IMG/VR virus record: IMGVR_UViG_3300042010_000015
Coordinates: 1-40,123 of that record
Direction: 5' to 3' (one strand)
DNA length: 40,123 nucleotides
From: a virus
The notes under the pieces were generated by a model. It ran no database searches, had not been told where the DNA came from, and was given only the letters and a program-made list of their open reading frames with translations. Shown here piece after piece: positions 1 to 7,326 of this stretch. The translations under genes and the position numbers were made by a program. Within the stretch, counting starts at the first letter, position 1, and every line of letters begins with the position of its first letter.

Positions 1-1
1 C

Positions 2-313
2 GACATTGTTACACAACAACGCGACACATACGAGCGTCGTATTCAAGCTGTCGGTTTGAACCTCGTAGGTGCTACTGCAAAGATGCAAGTCAAGAGTAAG
101 TACGGTGATACTGTTGCACTCTTGACTCTAGATTTGACATCTGGTCTTTCTTTTGAAGGTGAGGATGTCATTGTACTAAATATTCCAGATGAATCTTTAG
201 AGGATGTTATCAGTTTCTCTGTGTACGATTTGTTCGTGACTGAAGCTGATGGAGAGTCCTACAAGATTATCTATGGAACTTTCAAGACACTCCCAAGTGT
301 CACGGAGATTTAA
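2..313 (+). CDS. Tail/baseplate-associated protein, C-terminal part (5' truncated)
   Basis: The frame is open to the left edge of the window, so only the last 103 codons are visible and the start lies outside. The fragment reads as a beta-rich domain: a GDT-type opening, a segment with ATAKMQVKSK, then a closing pair of strands with YDLFVTEADGESYKIIYGTF. This layout is common in small phage proteins encoded just before tail fibres, where it resembles the N-terminal baseplate-binding domain of BppU-like proteins. The tailspike starts 1 base after its stop, which supports a tail role. The family assignment is by pattern only. Confidence 0.6.
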   Translation, partial: DIVTQQRDTYERRIQAVGLNLVGATAKMQVKSKYGDTVALLTLDLTSGLSFEGEDVIVLNIPDESLEDVISFSVYDLFVTEADGESYKIIYGTFKTLPSVTEI

Positions 314-314
314 A

Positions 315-2405
315 ATGGCAGAAATTACAGATATCACAGTTTATGTAAAAGGACCACAAGGCGTTAAAGGTGATACTGGTGATGATGCATATCAGAACTG
401 GTTGAGTCTTGGTAACGTAGGTACGATGCAAGACTTCATGGATTACTTGAAGGCTAGTTCCACTCCACTATCTAGCACTCCACCAGTTAACTTGAACACA
501 GTGCCCAGTGCAGGAGTTTCAACTTCAGCGTCTAGGTCAGACCACTCCCACAGAATGCCAACTTACTCTGAGGTTGGTGCTGATCCGGCAGGACGTGCAA
601 CGTCTGCTATAGCTGCACACGTTGCTGCACCGGACCCACACCCGCAGTACACAACAAATGAGGAATTAAACTCAAGAGTTAGTGCAGATGATCTATCTGA
701 CAACTTGGATACAACCAAGGGTGCTAGTCTTGTCGGGTTTAAGAGGGCTCCACTCTCTAAAGAAATTGAAACTGTTAGTCTGGCACTCTCTGGGCTAGTA
801 GTTAACATCTGGGAATACGCGAGTTTAGCAACCGGGTATGATCCAACTGGAGTGGTTCCTCCTTCTCAATGGGATTGGACAGCGGCTACAGCTCAAGCTA
901 TCTCGGATGTTAAGTCGTTCGGTGGTGGGACTGTGAGATTCCCCGCAGGTAGTTACCCGCATACTAGAATCATTAGACGCCACTCTGTGTCTCTGCTTGG
1001 GGATGGATCGAGTTCTACTTATTTCACCGCACTTTCGTTTAACCCCGGTGGAACTTACGGGTATTTGGAAATTGAAGATGGGGCAGTATCTGCATCCCAT
1101 ATGACTGGTATCCATGTCATGGGAAGTGCAGTTCAAGGCTTTGCACAACCAAATGTAAACCCTACACAATGGGGTATGTACATCAAGGCTAAATGGGATG
1201 CTGGACATATTCACGGTGGGTTGTGGTATTCAAACCACACGGATATCAGATTCTCGAACTTCAACTTTGGAGTGTGGACACGTGGTGGCTACACAAATGC
1301 AAACTATCAGCGCCCTATTCAATTCCTGAAGTTCTACCAAGTGTTCATTCAAGTTCCGACTGACGGTGAAGCCCTACGCATGACTGGTCAACATGGTCAA
1401 ATTGAATTCATTGGTGGTGCAGCAGAAGGTCGTGATGGTGTAGTAGCACTTCGCTGTGTGTCTTTGGATTGGGACCCAGACCCATCTACAATGGCTGATG
1501 ATGGTTGGTTTGGCGAGAACATTAACGATTTACCGGGACAAGGTAATGCTGTTCAAGCTCCAATCAACGTAACCTTTGGTGCTGAATTCTCCATGCAGAA
1601 ATCACAAGAAGGTGCTTTCGCTCGTAATTGCAGAGCAGTCTTCTTTGATGAATGTTGGTTTGAACGTATTGGAAAACTATTTACTCTTGCTGCGAATGCT
1701 AAAGTGTATGCATCGAAGAACCACCTAGCTAACGCAGCAGATGGTGGGACATTTGGGGCAGCGGGTAGCGGATACCTGTACAGTCTAAGTGGTAACGCCT
1801 ATCTATCGTTCGAACATAACAACGAGCCATACGGTATTGTAGATAACTACATCAACCCATCTGTAGACTTTAACAACATCCTTGGACTTAATGTCAAAGG
1901 TATGCCTTCTGGGGATGCAACTGGTAAATATAAACCAGCTTCATTTAAAACTTTAACAATTACAGGGTCTACGCTTGATCTACAGGCTCACAAGTTTGTA
2001 GTGGTAAACCCAGCAGCAGATGCCACAATAAAGCTAACAAGTTTGAAGGGAACTGCTGCTCCGGGTGAAGTTGTCGTAATTCGACCGCTCAATGGTACAA
2101 TCACACTTACCAACGCTGGTAATATTTCCCTGAATGGACTTGGTTCTATAACTGTACCACAGTTTGGGATTCTAACCCTTTTGAGAATTTGGCAAGTAGG
2201 TGCTTCCGCAGTTGAGTGGGTACTGGTCAGTTGCACCGAACACTTCTCGACAGTACAACCGGTTAACGGATTCTACTACACAGCAGGTACTAAGATTTGG
2301 CAAACAGGTCCAACACCTAACAACCCTATGGGTTGGATGTGTACTTCGTCTGGACTGGCTGGAACTACCGCTAGCTTCAGGGCAATGCCAAACCTAGCAA
2401 CATAA
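315..2405 (+). CDS. Tailspike with pectate-lyase-type beta-helix domain
   Basis: A 696-residue receptor-binding protein that probably recognises, and may degrade, a surface polysaccharide. The start chosen is ATG 315, with GGAG about 8 bases upstream; the frame extends further upstream but that part overlaps the previous gene. Residues 1-25 hold a short collagen-like GPQGVKGDTG stretch, typical of phage fibre N-termini. Residues around 100-112 carry a DPHPQY motif seen in tail fibres. From about 165 to 260 the sequence matches the start of a pectate-lyase-3 right-handed beta-helix (a GYDPTG-type opening, then GGGTVRFPAGSY). The C-terminal third is beta-rich and probably forms the trimeric tip. 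No catalytic residues can be assigned by eye. Confidence 0.85.
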   Translation: MAEITDITVYVKGPQGVKGDTGDDAYQNWLSLGNVGTMQDFMDYLKASSTPLSSTPPVNLNTVPSAGVSTSASRSDHSHRMPTYSEVGADPAGRATSAIAAHVAAPDPHPQYTTNEELNSRVSADDLSDNLDTTKGASLVGFKRAPLSKEIETVSLALSGLVVNIWEYASLATGYDPTGVVPPSQWDWTAATAQAISDVKSFGGGTVRFPAGSYPHTRIIRRHSVSLLGDGSSSTYFTALSFNPGGTYGYLEIEDGAVSASHMTGIHVMGSAVQGFAQPNVNPTQWGMYIKAKWDAGHIHGGLWYSNHTDIRFSNFNFGVWTRGGYTNANYQRPIQFLKFYQVFIQVPTDGEALRMTGQHGQIEFIGGAAEGRDGVVALRCVSLDWDPDPSTMADDGWFGENINDLPGQGNAVQAPINVTFGAEFSMQKSQEGAFARNCRAVFFDECWFERIGKLFTLAANAKVYASKNHLANAADGGTFGAAGSGYLYSLSGNAYLSFEHNNEPYGIVDNYINPSVDFNNILGLNVKGMPSGDATGKYKPASFKTLTITGSTLDLQAHKFVVVNPAADATIKLTSLKGTAAPGEVVVIRPLNGTITLTNAGNISLNGLGSITVPQFGILTLLRIWQVGASAVEWVLVSCTEHFSTVQPVNGFYYTAGTKIWQTGPTPNNPMGWMCTSSGLAGTTASFRAMPNLAT

Positions 2406-2425
2406 AACTAATTGGAGGTTTCCAC

Positions 2426-2623
2426 ATGTCAAAGAAAATGAAAATGGGGCTGGGTATTCTAGCCGCTGTGTTCCTTGCAGCAGAGCCATTGATGATGTTG
2501 TGGCAACCTCTTCTCCCACAAGGATCATATGCAGGGATTGCAACATTCGTAGCTATAGTGCGGGCTGGTTTGGTCTACTACACTACTACTGATAAAGGAG
2601 AAGAAGATGCTAGCAACTCTTAA
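2426..2623 (+). CDS. Small two-span membrane protein, candidate holin
   Basis: 65 residues with two predicted membrane segments (about 7-27 and 34-52), a basic N-terminus (MSKKMKM) and a charged C-terminus. GGAGG lies 8 bases before ATG 2426. Its place right before the Rz/Rz1 pair makes a holin the most likely role: timed permeabilisation of the inner membrane. It overlaps the Rz gene by 17 bases. No endolysin is visible in the window, so the lysis cassette is split or the endolysin lies upstream. Confidence 0.6.
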   Translation: MSKKMKMGLGILAAVFLAAEPLMMLWQPLLPQGSYAGIATFVAIVRAGLVYYTTTDKGEEDASNS

Positions 2624-3029
2624 AACATACTTGATGGTGGGGTTTGTCGTCTTGACACTCTCCATCGTAGGGTATTCGTACAAACTACACGGAGACGTTC
2701 AAAGGCTTGAACAGGAAGTGTCGGTATACATGGCTGCCGTTGAAGCTAACGAGAAAGCAACAGAACAGGCGAAAGCCTCCTGTCTGATATCGATTGACGC
2801 TCTGTCTGAGCATTACCGCAAAGAGAATGTCCTCAACACTAACCAGCAGGCCACAGGAGACGCGATCCTCGCTCTACCTACACTGACTATCAAGGAGAAA
2901 GCTAATGCAGCTCCTACGAAGCCTCAGGGCTTTTCTGATGATGACCGCCTTAGTCCTGACCTTATGCAGTTGCTCGACAACGCGTACTGTGACGGTGATA
3001 AAGACGGTTGTGCTAGTTCCACCAAGTGA
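2607..3029 (+). CDS. Rz: Rz-like inner-membrane spanin (i-spanin)
   Basis: 140 residues with one N-terminal membrane anchor (about 7-24), then a periplasmic coiled coil rich in Glu, Gln and Ala (about 27-60). This is the standard i-spanin architecture; with the Rz1 lipoprotein it would span the periplasm and fuse inner and outer membranes at the end of lysis. The decisive evidence is the second gene (2905-3198) starting inside it in another frame and encoding a lipoprotein. The RBS is AAAGGAGAAG just before ATG 2607. Confidence 0.82.
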   Translation: MLATLKTYLMVGFVVLTLSIVGYSYKLHGDVQRLEQEVSVYMAAVEANEKATEQAKASCLISIDALSEHYRKENVLNTNQQATGDAILALPTLTIKEKANAAPTKPQGFSDDDRLSPDLMQLLDNAYCDGDKDGCASSTK

Positions 3030-3198
3030 GTTCTTTCTCCCTTGTACCCCTGAACGTGTAAAGGAAAACACTGTTCGTGCGTTAGCTCACGGTTACGTGG
3101 TTAACACATACCAAGTATGGACTTGTAATAACCGAATCCAAAACCATAAGAAATGGTTTGAACAGCAGGAGAAACTTTATGGCAGCGGCAACAAATGA
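2905..3198 (+). CDS. Rz1: Rz1-like outer-membrane lipoprotein spanin (o-spanin)
   Basis: 97 residues, starting inside the Rz gene in a different frame and running past its end by 169 bases. A signal peptide (residues 1-22) ends in a lipobox-like LCSC, so Cys23 (or Cys21) would be acylated and carry the protein to the outer membrane. AAGGAG precedes ATG 2905. Classical Rz1 proteins are proline-rich and shorter; here the mature part is longer and less proline-rich. Embedded or overlapping Rz/Rz1 pairs are diagnostic for phages of Gram-negative bacteria. Confidence 0.82.
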   Translation: MQLLRSLRAFLMMTALVLTLCSCSTTRTVTVIKTVVLVPPSEFFLPCTPERVKENTVRALAHGYVVNTYQVWTCNNRIQNHKKWFEQQEKLYGSGNK

Positions 3199-3475
3199 TA
3201 TGGTTAAGGCCGTACTCAACTATGTAGCAGGCGCTCTACTAATGATTTGTGTAGGTGTTGTGGGATACCAGCAATCTCAAATCAATAAGCTGGACGACAG
3301 GCTCTACACATTGCAGGCAACTACTGTAACTGAAGATAAACTTAATACAGCAATCAACAGGCTGTCTTCCGAAATGGACACCAAGATCACAAGTATTCGT
3401 AACGAGCAACAAATTACGAACAAGTGGTTGGAACGTGTAATGGACAAACTTGAGGGCAGTCACAACAAGAACTAA
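3179..3475 (+). CDS. Membrane-anchored coiled-coil protein of the lysis region
   Basis: 98 residues. ATG 3179 is chosen because AGGAG lies 7 bases upstream; it overlaps the end of Rz1 by 20 bases. One membrane segment (about 10-30) is followed by a long helical, probably coiled-coil, region up to residue 90. The topology resembles a spanin or a one-span holin/antiholin regulator, but no specific family is recognised. Its position in the lysis operon suggests a role in lysis timing. Confidence 0.6.
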   Translation: MAAATNDMVKAVLNYVAGALLMICVGVVGYQQSQINKLDDRLYTLQATTVTEDKLNTAINRLSSEMDTKITSIRNEQQITNKWLERVMDKLEGSHNKN

Positions 3476-3488
3476 CAGGAGTCTCATT

Positions 3489-3812
3489 ATGACAAGAAGA
3501 ACAGAATGGCCTTGGATGGCCGCAGTTGGTAGTCTTCTTGCAGCACTCCTATTTTGCATGTATCTTCTGGCTTTCCCCACATATAATAACAAAACGAGCC
3601 AACTAGAGTTGGAAGTAGCGAAGCAGGATTACCAGAGACAGCTCTCGGCCATCGACAGGAAGTACGAATCAAAGATCAATAACCTTCAGGAACAAGTAAC
3701 TTCTTTGCAGTTTCTAGCGAATAAGAGATACGAGTTGCTGGATGACGACGTTAAAAGGAATAGACGTGAGATTGATGACCTTAGAGAAAGAATGAAGGCC
3801 CGTAAGCAGTGA
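3489..3812 (+). CDS. Second membrane-anchored coiled-coil protein
   Basis: 107 residues from ATG 3489 (AGGAG 7 bases upstream). A membrane segment at about 8-30 is followed by a strongly charged coiled coil (35-105) with heptad-like Leu/Ile spacing. It is the last gene before the terminator at 3795. It has the same layout as the preceding gene (one TM plus coiled coil), so the two could act as a pair. Function unknown; an additional i-spanin-like or holin-modulating role is inferred from position only. Confidence 0.6.
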   Translation: MTRRTEWPWMAAVGSLLAALLFCMYLLAFPTYNNKTSQLELEVAKQDYQRQLSAIDRKYESKINNLQEQVTSLQFLANKRYELLDDDVKRNRREIDDLRERMKARKQ

Positions 3813-3830
3813 TGCTTCGGGCCTTTTGTT
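3795..3830 (+). terminator. Rho-independent terminator closing the lysis operon
   Basis: AAGGCCCG and CGGGCCTT form an 8-bp stem, with a further AAGCA/TGCTT stem inside, followed by TTGTTT. It sits between converging genes (3812 + and 3841 -) and may stop transcription from both sides. Confidence 0.85.
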
Positions 3831-3840
3831 TGCCTACGAA

Positions 3841-4029
3841 TTAACGCCAGCGACTTACATTGTTTTTCAGGTTACAAACTGGGCACACAATACGATAGTA
3901 CGTATCACTACAACCAGTATAATCACGCACGCACTCTTCAGCAATGTCAGAGAAATTGTACTCAAGAATAGCACGACAATTATAACAAGTAGTACGCTTA
4001 GCAGGTGCCACTTCCACAACTTTAACCAT
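3841..4029 (-). CDS. Small zinc-binding protein
   Basis: 62 residues. Two CxxC pairs (Cys15/Cys18 and Cys49/Cys52) fit a zinc ribbon; further cysteines lie at 33 and 40. The start is 1 base after the stop of the RNA ligase gene, so both are on one minus-strand transcript. No known family is recognised. A nucleic-acid-binding or protein-interaction role beside the ligase is possible but only inferred. Confidence 0.65.
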   Translation of the reverse strand: MVKVVEVAPAKRTTCYNCRAILEYNFSDIAEECVRDYTGCSDTYYRIVCPVCNLKNNVSRWR

Positions 4030-4030
4030 G

Positions 4031-5152
4031 TCATTCTTCCTTCAGCAGGTATGCATTGCTGATCACTTTGAACGAGAAGTCGCGAGTGGTACTTTTGTAT
4101 ACGAAACCTTCGCGGTACTTACCTTTCAGTCCAGAAGGACCGTCAGCACGAACGATAGCGTCAGCGACTGTCTTGGCTTGCAATGGGCCAGTGAAGTTAA
4201 TCGGCACATGCTTCACGCCTTGATCAGTGCAGAACTCAAGTCGCTCAGCAGGCAGCATGTAACGCTGCTCATCAATCAGGTATACATCGTAGCAGAAGAA
4301 GGTGTTCTTGTCCATGCCTTCAAAGTTCTTCTGAATCGAAGGACCAACCAACTCACCTTGTACAGCGATGTTACGGCCATCACGGCGAATCGCTTCGATG
4401 ATGCCTTGCTCAGCAACAATCTGAGTGAACTGATTGTCGTCCTTCTTGATTACACGCTTCCAGCCTTTCCCACGGAAGTAGTTTTTGACAGAAGTAAAGA
4501 ACGGAATCTTTTCATCTTCAGTTCGGAAACCGACATTACGTGAAGCAACACCAGCAACACCGTTGCGAACGAAGGCCGTAAGAGAGCTACCATCCAGTTT
4601 GAACGACTCTTCAAATTCTTCCCCTTCTTCAACAGCTTTGTTGTACATGTGAGTGATGTTCTGCACTCGGGTCTGGTCAGTCTTCGGAATAAACTTAGGG
4701 AAGCCCAGAGCTGTAGTGCCTGTACGAACTCCGTTCGATCCACCACTGTTGTTCATGCTGGCTTCTTCGGCCTTCTCGTACTTGACAACGCCGAGGTCTT
4801 TGGTAAGGTCATCACCTACCTTTGCAGTCAGGCCAGTTTCAGTCAGAGGAATACAGAAACCTTGAGACAGTTGCTTACGCAACTTCATGGTTTTGATCCG
4901 TGCATGGGTACGGCCATCGACAACGTGCAAAAGCTTGCTTGACAGAGAAGCCAACGAGTTGAAGTACGGACGCTCAGTGTCAAGCAGCGAATCCACTTCG
5001 AAATAGACAGCAAGCGTTTTGTTTGGCTCATACAGTCCTTTCTGTACAACAACCTGCCAACCGCCAACGATAGCCAGCTCAATACGATCAGCGCCTTCAA
5101 TGGCAACCAGTTCGTCAATGGTAACAACACGGGCAAGAGCACGTTCAGACAT
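4031..5152 (-). CDS. RNA ligase, DRB0094 (Rnl5) type
   Basis: 373 residues. ATP-dependent RNA end joining through a covalent lysyl-AMP: motif I is KLDGSS with Lys185 as the nucleotidyl acceptor, motif IV is EGFVYK (348-353), and motif V contains Lys362 in FSFK. An acidic QGELVG segment (265-270) fits the intermediate motif. An N-terminal region of about 150 residues precedes the catalytic core and resembles the N-terminal OB-like part of the Deinococcus DRB0094 ligase family. TAAGGAG precedes the start. It is transcribed against the rest of the window, with only two minus-strand genes upstream. Phage RNA ligases usually repair tRNAs cut by host defence nucleases, often beside a polynucleotide kinase; no kinase is seen here. 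Confidence 0.88.
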   Translation of the reverse strand: MSERALARVVTIDELVAIEGADRIELAIVGGWQVVVQKGLYEPNKTLAVYFEVDSLLDTERPYFNSLASLSSKLLHVVDGRTHARIKTMKLRKQLSQGFCIPLTETGLTAKVGDDLTKDLGVVKYEKAEEASMNNSGGSNGVRTGTTALGFPKFIPKTDQTRVQNITHMYNKAVEEGEEFEESFKLDGSSLTAFVRNGVAGVASRNVGFRTEDEKIPFFTSVKNYFRGKGWKRVIKKDDNQFTQIVAEQGIIEAIRRDGRNIAVQGELVGPSIQKNFEGMDKNTFFCYDVYLIDEQRYMLPAERLEFCTDQGVKHVPINFTGPLQAKTVADAIVRADGPSGLKGKYREGFVYKSTTRDFSFKVISNAYLLKEE

Positions 5153-5175
5153 AAAATCTCCTTAAATTAGGGCGT

Positions 5176-5200
5176 AAAAATGCCCCCGTTGCAGGGGGCA
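5176..5200 (-). terminator. Terminator/attenuator between the 118-residue protein gene and RNA ligase
   Basis: On the minus strand TGCCCCC and GGGGGCA form a 7-bp stem with a 6-base loop, followed by TTTTT (plus strand AAAAA at 5176-5180). No promoter is visible between it and the ligase start at 5152, so ligase expression would depend on read-through. Confidence 0.75.
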
Positions 5201-5210
5201 AGAGTGTTTC

Positions 5211-5567
5211 TTAACGCAGAGCAGCGCCGAGTTCAGCCAGCAGACGCATCATGAGGGCTTCTTCTTCCGACATGTCGCCCAGCATTGCTGCCATGATCTT
5301 GTCTTGGTCAGACACCAGATCAGAAGTCACAGCCTTGACAGCAGCCAGACCACGCATTACAGTGTCTTCGTCGTCTGCCAGTTGAGCGGCAGAGACAAGA
5401 CCAACAGCGAGGTCAACCTTTTCGGTGACAGCCATCACTTCACCAAGAGCACCGGCAAGGTCGCCAATAGCTTTGAAGACGGCTTCGTCTTGAACACCCA
5501 GTTCAACCAGACGATCCGAGAGAGTCAGACCAGCGAGGACAGCAGCAGCAATAGTAACTTTAGACAT
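5211..5567 (-). CDS. Small acidic helical protein of unknown function
   Basis: 118 residues. The start is placed at 5567 (minus strand), where AAGGAG precedes the ATG; the frame stays open further upstream into the promoter at 5603-5630, so a longer form is unlikely. The protein is rich in Ala, Leu, Val, Asp and Glu and reads as all-helical, with no cysteine, signal peptide or membrane span. It has its own strong promoter and a terminator behind it, suggesting high expression. No family recognised. Confidence 0.75.
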   Translation of the reverse strand: MSKVTIAAAVLAGLTLSDRLVELGVQDEAVFKAIGDLAGALGEVMAVTEKVDLAVGLVSAAQLADDEDTVMRGLAAVKAVTSDLVSDQDKIMAAMLGDMSEEEALMMRLLAELGAALR

Positions 5568-5602
5568 ATTTTGTTTCTCCTTTGTGTGTTTAAGTGTGGG
5601 CC

Positions 5603-5630
5603 ATTCTATAGCAATTTTGATTCTTGTCAA
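5603..5630 (-). promoter_or_regulatory. sigma70-type promoter for the 118-residue protein gene
   Basis: On the minus strand TTGACA (5630-5625), a 16-base spacer and TAGAAT (5608-5603), followed by GGCCCACAC. It matches the consensus shared by the other promoters of this phage. Confidence 0.75.
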
Positions 5631-5644
5631 CACCTTTTGGAAAA

Positions 5645-5788
5645 TTAATTTCCGATGTTTGCACCTACTACATAACCAATCTGTGTTGCCTTCTTACGCA
5701 CTGCTTGGTTACGCTTCGATTCACTGATTCGCATCTGTGCAGCAGACAGAGGCTTGGTTTGTACTGGTGGTATAGTTGTGTGCTTCAT
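5645..5788 (-). CDS. Small basic protein of unknown function
   Basis: 47 residues, starting at ATG 5788 (minus) with GGAGGA 7 bases upstream. The C-terminal half is rich in Arg, Lys and Gln (a KRNQAVRKKATQ-type stretch). It is the first gene of the minus-strand island, behind its own promoter (5845-5818). Not recognised; a short basic nucleic-acid-binding or host-interaction peptide is possible. Confidence 0.6.
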   Translation of the reverse strand: MKHTTIPPVQTKPLSAAQMRISESKRNQAVRKKATQIGYVVGANIGN

Positions 5789-5817
5789 GTTGTGTCCTCC
5801 GTCGTTAATGTGCCGCC

Positions 5818-5845
5818 ATCTTATACGAAAAAGGAAAGCTGTCAA
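5818..5845 (-). promoter_or_regulatory. sigma70-type promoter driving the minus-strand island
   Basis: On the minus strand TTGACA (5845-5840), a 16-base spacer and TAAGAT (5823-5818). Its -35 box is 4 bases from the -35 box of the plus-strand promoter at 5850; together they form the palindrome TGTCAAG-CC-CTTGACA. Confidence 0.7.
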
Positions 5846-5849
5846 GCCC

Positions 5850-5877
5850 TTGACACAAAGAATTTCCGTGTTACTAT
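5850..5877 (+). promoter_or_regulatory. sigma70-type promoter for the leader RNA and the DUF4326/CoaB-like operon
   Basis: TTGACA (5850-5855), a 16-base spacer and TACTAT (5872-5877). Transcription would start near 5884, leaving a leader of about 295 bases before the first gene at 6180. Confidence 0.7.
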
Positions 5878-5883
5878 TCATCC

Positions 5884-6170
5884 GTCGCAGAGAGACATGT
5901 CAGCCGAAAGGCTTCACTCACCGTCCTGCGAGTGTACGCCCTATGAAGAGGTAAGCCGTTAGGGGCAACTGAGGTTGAATGTGGGAACAGAACGGCGGAC
6001 TCTAACACAGAGGAAGGACCACAATCTATAGCAGCCCATGCTGCCGACTCGCAATCTGAATTTTGGATAGCGTATGAGATAAACCTGTAGGCATGTCGAG
6101 GCTGGTGTTAATCAGTATGGCAAGCCTTGGGATTGGTTTATCTCGACAACACAAAACTGATTTTGGATAG
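5884..6170 (+). ncRNA. Long structured 5' leader, candidate riboregulator
   Basis: No convincing gene lies between the promoter at 5850 and the start at 6180. The RNA can fold: TCGCAG (5885-5890) pairs with CTGCGA further on, enclosing a GCC-GAAA-GGC tetraloop hairpin; GCAGC-CCAT-GCTGC forms another hairpin near 6030-6045; GAGATAAACC (6076-6085) pairs perfectly with GGTTTATCTC (6135-6144), with AGGCT/AGCCT inside. TTTTGGATAG occurs twice (6061-6070 and about 6161-6170); the second copy runs into the ribosome binding site of the first gene. A 21-codon frame (5898-5962) with a weak RBS exists inside. It does not match a riboswitch I know. Confidence 0.45.
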
Positions 6171-6179
6171 GAGCAAAGT

Positions 6180-6491
6180 ATGTGCCAAGTAGTAAATAAG
6201 CATAAAGTGAACATGGATGACCCTGACATTGTATACATTGGCAGAGGATCAGAATGGGGAAACCCATACAGCCATAAAGACGGAACGAAAGCCATCGTAC
6301 AGGTGGATTCTGTCGCAGAAGCCATACAGCTATATAGAAAGTGGTTGTGGTTTCTGATCAAGACTGGCGTTGTTACAATCGAAATGCTGAAAGACCTTGA
6401 CGGAAAACGATTGGCCTGTTATTGTTCTCCAAATCCCTGTCATGGGAACGTCATTAAACGAGCTGTCCAATGGGCAAAGGAGCAGAAATGA
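6180..6491 (+). CDS. DUF4326 family protein
   Basis: 103 residues with the family's two signatures: GRGSEWGNP (21-29) and CYCSPNPCHG (80-89, with Cys80, Cys82, Cys87 and His88 as a likely metal or redox site). The family is widespread in phages and bacteria and has no established biochemical function that I can cite. TAGGAG precedes ATG 6180. It is the first gene of a seven-gene run in which each start overlaps the previous stop. Confidence 0.85.
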   Translation: MCQVVNKHKVNMDDPDIVYIGRGSEWGNPYSHKDGTKAIVQVDSVAEAIQLYRKWLWFLIKTGVVTIEMLKDLDGKRLACYCSPNPCHGNVIKRAVQWAKEQK

Positions 6492-7117
6492 GCAAGGTTG
6501 TAATCATTGGTGGTGGTACGTTCAACCCTATTTCCTGCCATCTGGCGCTAGCTGCACCAGCTTTTGGTGGTACGGCTAAGCAGCTCCACAAGATGTTTGC
6601 AGACAACGGAACGCTGGAACCCCAATTGGTGCTGACAAAGATGGCTGATTCGAATAGTACCCTGCTCACCAATGAGGACGTTGAAACCTTTATACTTGAT
6701 GTGCTGTTACCAAATGAAGACGTTAAAGCCATCGTCATGAATGCGGCTATCTGTGATTTCTATGTGGACAACCTATACACATACGAGACACGTCTATCAA
6801 GCTCTAAGGATTACCCTGTGACCCTTAAGGGTGTGCAAGGTAAGATGATGACGCTCATCAAGCAACGTCGTCCTGATATCATTGTGGCTGGCTTCAAGAC
6901 CACACACAATGCGAGCAAGGTTGAGCAGGTGGCTAAAGCCTTCAACTCAATGCACAACAGCAACCTTGACATGGTGCTGGCAAATGATGTAGAGACGCGA
7001 AGCAACATTCTGATCACCAAAGACCTAACAATCCAAACGGGAAGTCGCGAGTTTCTGCTTGACCAGATCATGGCTAACACTGTAATCTACACCAACATGC
7101 AGGCTTGGGGCTTATAA
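6488..7117 (+). CDS. CoaB-like (phosphopantothenate-cysteine ligase domain) protein
   Basis: 209 residues from ATG 6488, which overlaps the previous stop (ATGA) and has AAAGGAG 6 bases upstream. It reads as a Rossmann-like DFP/CoaB domain: a glycine-rich GGGT (8-11), NAAICDF (85-91) like the AAVADF of CoaB, AGFKTT (134-139) like the VGFAAET segment, and DMVLANDV (161-168), close to the DLIVANDV signature. CoaB joins cysteine to 4'-phosphopantothenate in coenzyme A synthesis. The protein is a little shorter than a full CoaB domain and lacks the CoaC half, so a changed substrate is possible. The fold call is good; the exact reaction is inferred. Confidence 0.72.
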   Translation: MSKVVIIGGGTFNPISCHLALAAPAFGGTAKQLHKMFADNGTLEPQLVLTKMADSNSTLLTNEDVETFILDVLLPNEDVKAIVMNAAICDFYVDNLYTYETRLSSSKDYPVTLKGVQGKMMTLIKQRRPDIIVAGFKTTHNASKVEQVAKAFNSMHNSNLDMVLANDVETRSNILITKDLTIQTGSREFLLDQIMANTVIYTNMQAWGL

Positions 7118-7326
7118 TGTGGTGGCTAATCAAAACTGAGCATGGCTACATTCTTGAAGATTGTGAAGGAAATCTTGTAGAATTCTTTGACATGGCCTGC
7201 AATTCTAAGGCATACTGTATGGAGAAGGGTATCAACCCTATCTATCTCACACAGAAATGTCGCCTTGCTGACAGGCAGACTTATGAAGTCTTGACAGGCA
7301 AAACACTTTGGTGGAACAGTAAATGA
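7117..7326 (+). CDS. Small conserved-type phage protein, unknown function
   Basis: 69 residues from ATG 7117, overlapping the previous stop as TAATG. The sequence opens MWWLIKTEHG and has Cys residues at scattered positions, with no recognised motif. A TTG four codons earlier is a weaker start. It is part of the coupled operon 6180-8243. Confidence 0.6.
   Translation: MWWLIKTEHGYILEDCEGNLVEFFDMACNSKAYCMEKGINPIYLTQKCRLADRQTYEVLTGKTLWWNSK

Noticed and set aside
5898-5962. 21-codon frame in the structured leader
   Set aside because: Only a weak AGAGAG upstream and no similarity to known leader peptides; kept as a remark in the leader entry.
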